From Pseudomonadota bacterium (lineage in GTDB: Bacteria; Myxococcota_A; Polyangia; Polyangiales; Polyangiaceae): DNA of 64,000 nucleotides. The DNA lies in the NCBI GenBank assembly GCA_023428245.1, contig JAEYYX010000091.1, forward strand, positions 1 to 64,000. The letters run 5' to 3'. The notes beneath the pieces are model-generated. The model was not told the DNA's origin. It did no database searches and saw only the letters and a program-made list of their open reading frames with translations. This document shows, in pieces, positions 33,684 to 41,560 of the stretch. Made by a program: the position numbers and the translations under genes. How positions within the stretch are numbered: the stretch's first letter is position 1; each line of letters opens with the position of its first letter.

Positions 33684-34262
33684 TCACACGGGCGGGGGCG
33701 CACCCTCGGGCGGTTCGGTCTCCGCGAAGGGCGGCCAGGCGTCCGCGCCTTCCAGAAAACGCGCGAGGTTGTCGAGTCCGTCGATCGAGAACCTCTTGCG
33801 AAAGCGTCCCCATCCGAGCAGACACGCGAGCCGGATCTCAGCGTCGCTCAGGGGGCCTGCCAAGGGAAGTCTCTCTTCGTCGAGCGCGCGAAGTCCCGCA
33901 TCGACGCGCGCTGACTGTTTTTTGAGGTACGTGCTCTGACTCGGCAAGAGTCCGTCGTTCCGTTCGAAGAGGAAGATGTTGATGGCCGAATCGAGGACGG
34001 TTCCCGCGAGAGAAAAGAGCTCCTGATCGCGGACCGTCGGAAGGAACTTCTGACCCGCGCGTTCCCTGAGATGCCGGCAAATGCTAGCGCTATCATTTAA
34101 CTGCAAGTCCCCGTCCCGAAGAAAAGGGATCCGCATGGTCGGGGTCTTCCCCGCCGAGCTCGCGACGTCGGTTTCGACGAATTTGCAAGGCACGCCCGTG
34201 TCGAGAAGCACGACGCGACACTGGCGAACGTAAGGGGATGTGTAGGAGCCGTAGAGTTCCAT
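33684..34262 (-). CDS. glutathione S-transferase-like protein
   Basis: This 192-residue protein has a thioredoxin-like N-terminal domain starting MELYGSYTSPYVRQCRVVLLD, where Ser8/Ser11 could be the active-site Ser. KTPTMRIPFLRDGDLQLNDSASI includes the cis-Pro and the glutathione-binding D-S pair. An all-helical C-terminal domain follows. It is slightly short compared with usual GSTs (200-220). The start at 34262 is preferred because it begins directly with the fold; an upstream in-frame start would add 22 residues. Substrate is unknown. Confidence 0.85.
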   Translation of the reverse strand: MELYGSYTSPYVRQCRVVLLDTGVPCKFVETDVASSAGKTPTMRIPFLRDGDLQLNDSASICRHLRERAGQKFLPTVRDQELFSLAGTVLDSAINIFLFERNDGLLPSQSTYLKKQSARVDAGLRALDEERLPLAGPLSDAEIRLACLLGWGRFRKRFSIDGLDNLARFLEGADAWPPFAETEPPEGAPPPV

Positions 34263-34473
34263 CGGGACCCCGAGCGTACCCTCGATCTTCTGGAGCCCCA
34301 AGCTGTCCGCCTTGCTTCTGACTCTCAATCAAACGAAGAAGAAGAGACGAAGAGACGCTCACTTGTCGCGCAAGGAAGCGATTGAACTCCACCGGGGGAG
34401 ACTCATCGTCCGGGATTTTTCTGTGCCGACGAGCTCTTTTGCGGCACGGTCCAATGTCATGTCATCCTAAGAT

Positions 34474-34737
34474 ATGACGACCTCTCCCGATTTCGAATCT
34501 GCGCAAGCACGCGTGAAAGCTCTCCCGTTCACTCCAAATCCGGCCGAGCTCCTCGAGCTCTATGCCCTATTCAAGCAGGCCACAGTCGGAGACGTGAGTG
34601 GATCCAAGCCGGGCGTCTTCGATCTCAAGGGCCGAGCAAAATTCGACGCTTGGGAAAAGAAGAAGGGACTTTCTTCCGAAGCCGCCCAAGCTGCGTACAT
34701 CAAGCTGGTCGGAGAGCTCGAGGCGCGCGCCCGGTAG
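34474..34737 (+). CDS. acyl-CoA-binding protein
   Basis: This small 87-residue protein is the size of stand-alone ACBP. The four-helix family pattern is clear: FESAQARVKALP at the start, then ELLELYALFKQATVGDVSG, where the Tyr-x-x-x-Lys motif binds CoA, followed by KFDAWEKKKGLSSEAAQAAYI. It should bind long-chain acyl-CoA in the cytoplasm. ACBP is common in eukaryotes and patchy in bacteria. It lies 12 bp before the ThuA lipoprotein gene on the same strand. Confidence 0.93.
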   Translation: MTTSPDFESAQARVKALPFTPNPAELLELYALFKQATVGDVSGSKPGVFDLKGRAKFDAWEKKKGLSSEAAQAAYIKLVGELEARAR

Positions 34738-34749
34738 GTGCCCCGGCAC

Positions 34750-35550
34750 ATGCGAATGCGCCCGTCTCCATGTGGCTTCGCCTGGCGTCTCGCGCTCGGC
34801 CTCTCTTTGGCGTGCTCGCCTGAGGGGACTGTCGAGACGCCGAGCGCAGGAGCCGGCGGGACTCCCAGTCGCCCGCCCGAACTCCTCATCTTTTCGAAGA
34901 CGGTCGGGTATCGACACGCCTCGATCGAGAAGGGGATCCAAGCCGTCTCGGCTCTCTGCAAAGAAGAAGGAATTTCTGTCGTAGCCACAGAGCAGACGGC
35001 TCACTTCACAGAGGAGGGGCTGCGCTCGCTCTCGGGGATCGTTTTCCTCAGCACGACCGGCGATGTCCTGAGTGATGTCGAGCAGGGCGCCTTCGAGCAG
35101 TTCCTCGAACGCGGCGGAGCTTTCATCGGAGTTCACGCCGCGGCGGATACAGAGGCCGACTGGCCTTTTTATCGCTCACTACTCGGCGCTCACTTCAAGA
35201 GTCACCCAGCCATTCAAGAGGCCGAGCTCCGAAACGAAGCGCAGGCGAGCCACCCAGCGACACGGCCTCTGCCGGCTATATGGCTGCGCCGGGACGAGTG
35301 GTACGACTTCGACAAAAATCCGCGCTCCACCTCAAACATCCTGCTCACAGTCGAGGAACGGAGCTATACGGGCGGGAGCATGGGTTGGGACCATCCAATC
35401 GCCTGGACGCGCGAAGTCGGGAGTAGTCGCGTGTTTTATACAGCCCTCGGGCACACCGAAGAGAGCTTCGAAGAGCCGCTTTTTCTCGAGCACCTGCGCG
35501 GTGGCATCTTGTGGGCAGTTCGGCTCCCAGAGAGCAGAACCCAAGAGTAA
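34750..35550 (+). CDS. ThuA-domain lipoprotein
   Basis: This encodes about 266 residues with a signal peptide ending LSLAC (Cys22), a short GAGGTP linker and a ThuA-like (glutamine-amidotransferase-like) domain. Typical parts are LLIFSKTVGYRHASIEKGI, GIVFLSTTGDVLS, GAFIGVHAAADTEADWPFY, LLGAHFKSHP and PIAWTREVGSSRVFYTALGHT. ThuA-type domains occur in sugar-utilisation proteins (trehalose, 3-keto-sugars) and in secreted multidomain proteins; the biochemical activity here is unknown. GTG 34738 and ATG 34756 are possible other starts. It follows the acyl-CoA-binding gene closely. Confidence 0.85.
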   Translation: MRMRPSPCGFAWRLALGLSLACSPEGTVETPSAGAGGTPSRPPELLIFSKTVGYRHASIEKGIQAVSALCKEEGISVVATEQTAHFTEEGLRSLSGIVFLSTTGDVLSDVEQGAFEQFLERGGAFIGVHAAADTEADWPFYRSLLGAHFKSHPAIQEAELRNEAQASHPATRPLPAIWLRRDEWYDFDKNPRSTSNILLTVEERSYTGGSMGWDHPIAWTREVGSSRVFYTALGHTEESFEEPLFLEHLRGGILWAVRLPESRTQE

Positions 35551-35671
35551 CTCAGCCAAATTTCCGACGGCTGAAGGCGAACGCCCAAGCCCGCAGTGCC
35601 CGGCCAGCTCAACGCACTCCTTTCCCCGCCCCCGCTCCCGAAAGCGGACCAAAGATGCTATGAGCCAATGA

Positions 35672-36094
35672 GTGGAAGAGAACTCCTCGGATCTGCCGCG
35701 CCTCCACAGGGTGGTCCAAGAAGCGCTCACTCTCGTCCCTGAGGATGCGAAAGCACAAGTCGATGCAAACGCTGTCTTGGTAGAGCGCGCGTCGACGAGC
35801 GGCTTTGACATCTCCCTCGCGCTCAGCGAAGGACGATGGCTCGTCAAGGTCGGGCCCTGGTACAGCCACTTTGAAGAACCGGCTGATGCCCTCGAATGCT
35901 TTCGCGGGGCCCTCTCTCCTGAGACTTATCTCATGACTCTCGAGCGAGGGAACCTCCCAGTGCGCACCAACGTCCATTGGGCAAGCGGTATGGTGAGCAC
36001 GACGGCGCGCCTCTTCTCGCCCTTTTGGAGGAGGAAATCCGTCGTCACGCGCCGAAACCATTGGCAAATAGCCGGCGGCCCAGAGAGCGAATGA
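35672..36094 (+). CDS. hypothetical protein
   Basis: This is a 140-residue reading frame from GTG 35672; no ATG is available because TGA and other stops lie just upstream. It has a helical N-terminus (LHRVVQEALTLVPEDAKAQVDANAVLVERA) and a beta-type middle (DISLALSEGRWLVKVGPWYSHFEEPADALECFRGAL), ending with basic residues. Codon composition matches the neighbours. I recognise no family. It stands alone between ThuA and the convergent GH30 gene. Confidence 0.55.
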   Translation: MEENSSDLPRLHRVVQEALTLVPEDAKAQVDANAVLVERASTSGFDISLALSEGRWLVKVGPWYSHFEEPADALECFRGALSPETYLMTLERGNLPVRTNVHWASGMVSTTARLFSPFWRRKSVVTRRNHWQIAGGPESE

Positions 36095-36138
36095 CGTTCG
36101 CGCCTCCGGGCCCGGGCCCCTCCTCAACTGATTCGGCG

Positions 36139-37809
36139 CTATCCCGCTTGGATATTCACGGTCGCCCAGCCTTGGCCAGGAATATTGACGCGGTAACTCT
36201 TGCCAGCGATCGAGACGACCTGTTGCGACGCGCTGTTTCCGCTGTTGTACGTGACGAGAACGATGTCGCCGTCCGGGTTCTTCCAAGCAAGCGAGTCCCC
36301 GCCCTGAACTTGGACGCGTGACGCGCCGGGATCGACGTATTGGGACAGATGACGGAACACGTAATAGGTCGGCGTCACGAGCAGCGACTTCGCCTGGACG
36401 TCCACAGCCAGGAGCGCGTTCTGAGCCCAGGGCCTGACCGTATCGAGGTTCCGGCCACCGGTGTCGAGCACCATGTTCCACGCCATGTAGTAGGAGACAC
36501 CGTAGTTGATGTAGTTGCGGATGTAGCCCCAACTCTCCCTCGCGTAAGCGTCGTCGTTCGGCGCTCGCGTGGTGTTGTTGCCGTTCGGGAAGTTGCCGCA
36601 GCGATGCTCGGTCTGCATCACCGGCTTCTTGTAGGCAGAGATATAGCCGGCGACGTATTGGTCTTGGTTCCACTGGACTCCGATGCCCGAAACGTACTTC
36701 GCAGCATCGTTGTTCTGCATGACCGTGTCGACAATGGTCTTCGAGCTCGGATTCGAGATGGTCCCGAGCCAAACCTGGGTATTCGGGAGGCGCTCGGCGA
36801 AGAGCGGGCCGAGGTGATCGCGAATGTATTTCGTCATCAAGTTCGCGCTCCAGCCGCAGGAGGGATAGTCCTGGAGATAGCCGGGCTCGTTCTGCGGATG
36901 GACCGCTTCGACAACGATGCCCTCCTTCTCGTACTCCTCAACGAAGCGCGCGAGATAGAGCGCGTGCGCGTCTAGGGTCTGGGCATCTTCCTTCATGTTG
37001 CCGCGGTCGAACGCGTTGTTCGTCTTCATCCACGTCGGCGGGGACCAAGGGCTTGCCCAGAAGTGAAGATCAGGACGCACGGCGAGCGCTGCCTTGATGT
37101 ACGGGATGAGGTCCTGCTTATCGCGGGCGATGCTGAAGTCGTTCATCGCGTAGTCGCCAGCAGTTTCGTTCAAGCTATACCGGCTCAAGCCGTAGTCGCT
37201 CGAGCCGATCGGAATGCGACCGTGGGTGAACGCGGCGCCATTTTCCCGATCGAAGAGCAGGCTGATAGCGCGGTCGCGATCGGCCTGACTCAAGGCCTTC
37301 ATCGCGTCCCAACCCTTTTCGTTGAACGTGCCGCCAAACCCGCTCCAGGGACCGAGCACCTGACCATCGTTCACGGTGATTTGAGCTGCGCCGCTGGCCT
37401 CCTCGAGCGCCCCGACCTTCCAGTATTCACCGGGCCCCGACGTGACGTAGGAAATTTCCACGATAGGAGGCGCTCCCCCCGTGCCATCGGAGCCGCCCGA
37501 GCCACCAGCGCCGTCAGTTCCGCCCGCACCTTGGGCGCCCCCGGAGGCGCTTCCTCCGCTCCCTTGAGGTGCGTCGCCACCAGTTCCCTGATTCTCAGAA
37601 CCACCGGCGCCAGAGATCGCGCCACCAGCACCGGGACCACCACCAGTTCCTTGCACCGGGCCTCCTCCCGAGCCCAAGCCGCCAGCTCCCGGCATGCCTG
37701 CGCCACCAACTCCACTACCATCCCCTCCTGGAGCGGGATCCGAACAGGCGACGAACCCGAGGATCGAAATGCCGGCCAAGGCGAGAGCGTTCGAAATGCG
37801 ATACATCAT
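36139..37809 (-). CDS. GH30-family glycoside hydrolase, lipoprotein with Gly-rich linker
   Basis: This encodes 556 residues from the ATG at 37809, with a clear GGGAGG ribosome site six bases upstream. The signal peptide ends FVAC (Cys22); a ~90-residue Gly-rich linker (GAGGLGSGGGPVQGTGG and similar) follows. The catalytic (beta/alpha)8 domain shows GFGGTFNEKGWDAM, HFWASPWSPPTWMK, the acid/base Glu in EAVHPQNEPGY, and the nucleophile Glu in VMQTEHRCGN. A small beta domain ends the protein. The motifs fit GH30 (glucosylceramidase, beta-1,6-glucanase, xylanase types); the subfamily and substrate are not resolved. It should act at the cell surface or outside. Confidence 0.87.
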   Translation of the reverse strand: MMYRISNALALAGISILGFVACSDPAPGGDGSGVGGAGMPGAGGLGSGGGPVQGTGGGPGAGGAISGAGGSENQGTGGDAPQGSGGSASGGAQGAGGTDGAGGSGGSDGTGGAPPIVEISYVTSGPGEYWKVGALEEASGAAQITVNDGQVLGPWSGFGGTFNEKGWDAMKALSQADRDRAISLLFDRENGAAFTHGRIPIGSSDYGLSRYSLNETAGDYAMNDFSIARDKQDLIPYIKAALAVRPDLHFWASPWSPPTWMKTNNAFDRGNMKEDAQTLDAHALYLARFVEEYEKEGIVVEAVHPQNEPGYLQDYPSCGWSANLMTKYIRDHLGPLFAERLPNTQVWLGTISNPSSKTIVDTVMQNNDAAKYVSGIGVQWNQDQYVAGYISAYKKPVMQTEHRCGNFPNGNNTTRAPNDDAYARESWGYIRNYINYGVSYYMAWNMVLDTGGRNLDTVRPWAQNALLAVDVQAKSLLVTPTYYVFRHLSQYVDPGASRVQVQGGDSLAWKNPDGDIVLVTYNSGNSASQQVVSIAGKSYRVNIPGQGWATVNIQAG

Positions 37810-38198
37810 AAAAACCTCCCACCGGTTATCTCCGAGCGCGCCCTCGAATGCCACGGTTTTCGTGACTTCTCCGTGAGAGAGAATGAAGGTCTGGAGAATT
37901 TCGCGACGGAGCTGGATTCGAGCGGCTGATAGCGACAGGGTGTCCGTCTCGATCCAAATTTTTCGTAAGCCCGGCGTGTTTTTTATCCTCTTGCCAAACG
38001 CGCCTTCAAACGCTCGATCGGAAAATTTTGGAAGCCCTTCCTCTCCTCGCCACCTAATCGCCTGCCCACGCGGCCGCGCGTGCCCACGCGGCGGCCGTCA
38101 AAATTGCACCGCCGATTGGTCGTCTTCGTGAACATGCCGCTCTTTCCGGAAACGGACTAGAAATGAGTCGGCCGGACGCCGCAGCCTAAGCTCCGGCC
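37810..38198. other. 389-bp intergenic region between GH30 and tandem-ACT genes
   Basis: This is the longest non-coding gap in the window. It holds the GH30 ribosome site at its left end, T-rich runs near 37958-37985, and an exact 12-bp direct repeat TGCCCACGCGGC at 38063-38074 and 38081-38092, 18 bp apart. No tRNA or credible small gene is seen; it probably carries both divergent promoters. Confidence 0.5.
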
Positions 38199-38912
38199 GT
38201 GCTCGCCCAGCGCTTCTTAGAGTTCATGCCCGCTTCTTATGTTCGCCTCTACGATCCCAAGGAAATCGCCGACCATGCCGCGATCGCAGCGCGCCGAGGC
38301 GAACGCCTCGTCCACGCCGAGTTCTGCTCTTCGTCCCGTGGCCCGATTCTGTGCGTTGTGGCTGACGACCGACCGGGGCTCCTCGCGCTCATCACCGACG
38401 CGCTCCTCGTCCACGACCTGGCGATCGAAAGCGCTCGCGTATTCTGTCGAGAGCTCGGCAAGGGTCGCTCTGAAGCTGTCGACTTCCTCGAGCTCCGGGA
38501 GCTCAGCGGCCGCGGCGGCCGATTGGCCGAGCTCGACGAGGCTGAGCTGGGGAGCTTCCTCGCCTCTCTCAATGAACTTATCCTCGAGGACACAAGCTAC
38601 CGTCGAACCGTCCCGAGCGGCCCGCACCCTGACGCTGAACCTCCCACGCGAGTATACTTCGAGCGCGAACTCACAGCCGACGGACACTATCTGCTCATCG
38701 TCGAAGCTCCCGACGCGCCCGGGCTCCTGCACGCCATCAGCAGCGTCCTGAACGCACGAAGCTTCAGGATCACAGCCTGCGAAATCCGGACCGTCATGGG
38801 GCATGCACGCGACCGGTTCGAGCTCGAACCCTATGAGCGCAGGCCTGTGAGCGCAGCAGACTTGTGTGATGTGCAGATCGCTGTGCTCGACGCGTTGCCC
38901 TCCCGAAGGTAA
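38199..38912 (+). CDS. stand-alone tandem-ACT-domain protein (GlnD C-terminus-like)
   Basis: This 237-residue protein starts at GTG 38199; TAA 12 bp upstream excludes a longer form. The opening RFLEFMPASYVRLYDPKEIADHA resembles the segment that leads into the ACT domains of GlnD uridylyltransferase. Two ACT-like domains follow: about 48-135 (CVVADDRPGLLALITDALLVHDLAIESARV) and about 160-232 (LIVEAPDAPGLLHAISSVLNARSFRITACEIRT). Both keep the Gly-Leu-Leu ligand loop. There is no nucleotidyltransferase or HD domain, so it cannot uridylylate PII itself; it may sense glutamine or another amino acid and act on a partner. Partner unknown. Confidence 0.75.
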   Translation: MLAQRFLEFMPASYVRLYDPKEIADHAAIAARRGERLVHAEFCSSSRGPILCVVADDRPGLLALITDALLVHDLAIESARVFCRELGKGRSEAVDFLELRELSGRGGRLAELDEAELGSFLASLNELILEDTSYRRTVPSGPHPDAEPPTRVYFERELTADGHYLLIVEAPDAPGLLHAISSVLNARSFRITACEIRTVMGHARDRFELEPYERRPVSAADLCDVQIAVLDALPSRR

Positions 38913-38997
38913 GCCCGGAGAGCCTTCCCACAGACCTCCCGGGAACCTCCTGCCTCGGTCCCCCCCCCGGGACGGACTGGAAGGGGCCTTTGGCAAA

Positions 38998-39044
38998 TTG
39001 CCTCGCCTGAGCGCAAGCTGTCGCTGTTCGCCTCGCTGAGGCAA
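38998..39044. other. inverted repeat upstream of the AsmA-like gene
   Basis: TTGCCTC (38998-39004) and GAGGCAA (39038-39044) form a perfect 7-bp inverted repeat with a 33-nt loop, between the tandem-ACT stop and the next start. A run of nine C lies just upstream at about 38960-38968. Function unknown; a terminator or regulatory structure is possible. Confidence 0.3.
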
Positions 39045-39137
39045 GCCCCGAGGGCCGCGCATCGCGCAAAGATGTCGACGCGTCCCTAGCACCTACCGGC
39101 CCGAGGGTTGGTCTGGATTCTGCAGAGAAGTCGCCGC

Positions 39138-41075
39138 ATGCGAGTGCCGCGACTTTGGCTCCGGAGCGCGCCCCGGCGCTCCACGGTAAAAAAATGGTCC
39201 CTTCGTGCGCTGATCGCGATCGGGCTCTACATGATTTACCCGCTCACGGTCACCCTGGCCCTCGCCACAGGGCTCGTCGAAAAACTCGTCGCCTCCGAAG
39301 ATCTCCGCGTCGAAATCGAGGCTCCCGCATGGAGTCTGCTCCCGGGCGATATGCACCTCGGGCGGGTCAAGGTCTTCATGAACGGCGACACGCAGTTCAT
39401 CCTGAGCGCCGACAACATCACTGCGCAGGTCCGACTCCTTCCGCTCTTGCGCCGGAGCTTCGAGGTCGCGTCCCTCGAAGCTGACAACGTCATCTACCAC
39501 ATGCGAGTCCAGGTCGACGATCCCGAAGTCGACTCACCGCGCACTCGCGCTTTTCCTCCTCTCCCTGGACTGCCTGGGGATCCGACCAAGTCGAAACAAA
39601 AGGCAGAGCAAACGGAAGAGCGAGACCCGAGCTGGAGCGTCCGGATCGAGGGCATCGACGCCGAGGTGCGAGAGCTCTGGTTCTTCGAGTACCGCTATGT
39701 TGGTCCCGGGCACCTGAAGGGAGGGTTCGAGCGGAGTCCGGAGATGATGCGGGTGGACACCTCTGTGCAAGACCTCGGTCCGGGAGAGCTCCGCTTTGGC
39801 GCGGACCAGACCATCTCAAGGAATTTTCAAGGACAAGTCGAAGTCACGATCCCCGAGCTCGACCCGAGAGGTCACGCGGACACGAGCTTCTTCGAGTTCG
39901 TCGAAGGCGCTGTGCGTCTTCGGGCTGACATCGACGATCTTTCCCACTTGAGCGCGTACATCCCCGGTCATCCCACGGTGAGCGGGGGCTTCGGACCTCT
40001 CTCCTTAAATGCCCGTATGGACCGCGGAGTCTTGTCCCGCGATACGCGCGCATCTTACGAGACTCCCGAGCTTCGCCTCAAAGGCTTCGGCTACGGGATC
40101 CAGATGGACTGGAAGCTCCTCATCGACATGGAGCACGGTCCTGACCAGGAGGCCAATCCCCGTCCCCGCGTCCAATCCACCTCTCAATCTACCTACGTCT
40201 CCTTCTCGGTACCGGGAGAGAACCCTTTTACGATTCAAGTGCACGGTCGGATGGAAACGGGTATGCTGGACTCAGCGCACGTCGGGCGCGCAGAGCTTCA
40301 GGCCGCTCGCATCGAATGGCCTCAAATCGTCACCGTCGATATCGACGACCTCGGGCAGCTCGTTTCCGCGGAGAAGTCCGTAAAAACCATCGAAGGGCGC
40401 GCCACCGGTAGTCTCACGCTCACGCTCGATGAGCAAAAACGGATGCGAGGGCCAGTGAGCGCGAAATGGGAGGAGGTCACCGTGAACGTTCAAAAGCTGC
40501 GCGCTCGGCTCAATGGCCAGCTCGATTTCAATCTGACGGTCGACCTGCCGCGGGACCGGGCCGAGATAGCTGACTTCAAGAGCACATTTCGCGGCGGGAA
40601 GTTCCAGGCCGGCTCAGAGCAGGTGGATGGCTACTGGCTGAATCTCCATAGCGATCGCATACGTTTCGAGGGGCTGCCCGCGAACTTCGTGAGTGGAGAC
40701 CTTTCGATTTCTGCACGGGACGCCGAACCCGTCATCCGTGGTTTCGCCGCGGATGGAAAGATCCCGTCGGTCGTTGCCGATATAGTGAAACTGAGAAACC
40801 TCAAAGTCATCGCCAAGCTGAGAAAGAGGCAGAAGGCTCTCGACGTTATGCTCGATACGGTCGAAAGTGACCTCGTCGATTTCAGCGGGAGGATTTTCCA
40901 GGGGCCAAAAGACAGCCGCGTTGCGCTTTTGATCGGGGGAAAAACAGTTTCGCTCGGGATCGACAAACACGGAGACCACACAGGTTTCGAAGCTTTCGCA
41001 GGGGCGGAGTGGCTCAATGAGCGCCTCCGCCACTTTCCCAAGCCACTCGAACAAGTCGAAGGGCAGAAGCCATGA
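39138..41075 (+). CDS. AsmA-like envelope protein, function unknown
   Basis: This encodes about 645 residues from the ATG at 39138 (AGAAG eight bases upstream; a TTG at 39108 is possible). A basic N-terminus and one membrane helix (~20-40, LRALIAIGLYMIYPLTVTLALA) are followed by a long periplasmic region of repeating beta-strand pattern (e.g. MHLGRVKVFMNGDTQFILSA, LNARMDRGVLSRD, GQLDFNLTVDL). This plan resembles AsmA/TamB/DUF748 proteins, which move or buffer lipids between membranes; the match is by architecture only. Its stop overlaps the next gene by 4 bp, so the three genes here form a likely operon. Confidence 0.6.
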   Translation: MRVPRLWLRSAPRRSTVKKWSLRALIAIGLYMIYPLTVTLALATGLVEKLVASEDLRVEIEAPAWSLLPGDMHLGRVKVFMNGDTQFILSADNITAQVRLLPLLRRSFEVASLEADNVIYHMRVQVDDPEVDSPRTRAFPPLPGLPGDPTKSKQKAEQTEERDPSWSVRIEGIDAEVRELWFFEYRYVGPGHLKGGFERSPEMMRVDTSVQDLGPGELRFGADQTISRNFQGQVEVTIPELDPRGHADTSFFEFVEGAVRLRADIDDLSHLSAYIPGHPTVSGGFGPLSLNARMDRGVLSRDTRASYETPELRLKGFGYGIQMDWKLLIDMEHGPDQEANPRPRVQSTSQSTYVSFSVPGENPFTIQVHGRMETGMLDSAHVGRAELQAARIEWPQIVTVDIDDLGQLVSAEKSVKTIEGRATGSLTLTLDEQKRMRGPVSAKWEEVTVNVQKLRARLNGQLDFNLTVDLPRDRAEIADFKSTFRGGKFQAGSEQVDGYWLNLHSDRIRFEGLPANFVSGDLSISARDAEPVIRGFAADGKIPSVVADIVKLRNLKVIAKLRKRQKALDVMLDTVESDLVDFSGRIFQGPKDSRVALLIGGKTVSLGIDKHGDHTGFEAFAGAEWLNERLRHFPKPLEQVEGQKP

Positions 41076-41527
41076 CCAAAGTGAGCCTATTTGCGTTTGC
41101 ACCCACCGCGACTCGCGTCCAGGCGAACACGGAGCCGATGGTGAACGAATGGATCCGGCGACGGACCCTCGAAAGCATCGCCTGGCATTGCGCTCGCCCA
41201 GCGGCGATCCCGGGGCGCCTCCTAGAACTCGACAGAGAGTGGGACGTGGAGCGGGCGCTCTCGACTTCCTTCTCTGTCCTCACGCTCGTTGGGATCTTGC
41301 TCGGGTATTTTGTAGCGCTGCCTTGGCTGATCATCCCCACGCTGGCCCAGCTCTTCTACGTTCAACACTGTGTGCAGGGCTGGTGCCCTGCGCTTCCTCT
41401 GTTCCGACGACTCGGTCTCAGGACCGAGCAAGAGATCCAGTTCGAACACAATGAGCTCGTCAGCGAGCTTCGTTTTAGAACGGGCGCGTTCTCCCTCCCT
41501 CCTCCTGCGGACTGGACCTACTCTTGA
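41072..41527 (+). CDS. small membrane protein of unknown function
   Basis: This 151-residue protein overlaps the upstream gene by four bases (ATGA), so it is translationally coupled. One or two hydrophobic helices lie at ~63-92 (LSTSFSVLTLVGILLGYFVALPWLIIPTLAQ), followed by HCVQGWCPALPLFRRLG, which resembles the DUF2892/YgaP-type transmembrane motif where CxxGWCP follows the helix. The N-terminal ~55 residues and the tail are soluble. Partner of the AsmA-like protein by position; no activity can be named. Confidence 0.65.
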   Translation: MTKVSLFAFAPTATRVQANTEPMVNEWIRRRTLESIAWHCARPAAIPGRLLELDREWDVERALSTSFSVLTLVGILLGYFVALPWLIIPTLAQLFYVQHCVQGWCPALPLFRRLGLRTEQEIQFEHNELVSELRFRTGAFSLPPPADWTYS

Positions 41528-41560
41528 GAAGGCGGCGGCTCGTGCCGCCCGCCCCTCGTT

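Noticed and set aside
36107..36121. GGGCCCGGGCCC palindrome between the hypothetical gene and GH30.
   Set aside because: No definable stem-loop with a proper loop or T-run; likely simple GC sequence.
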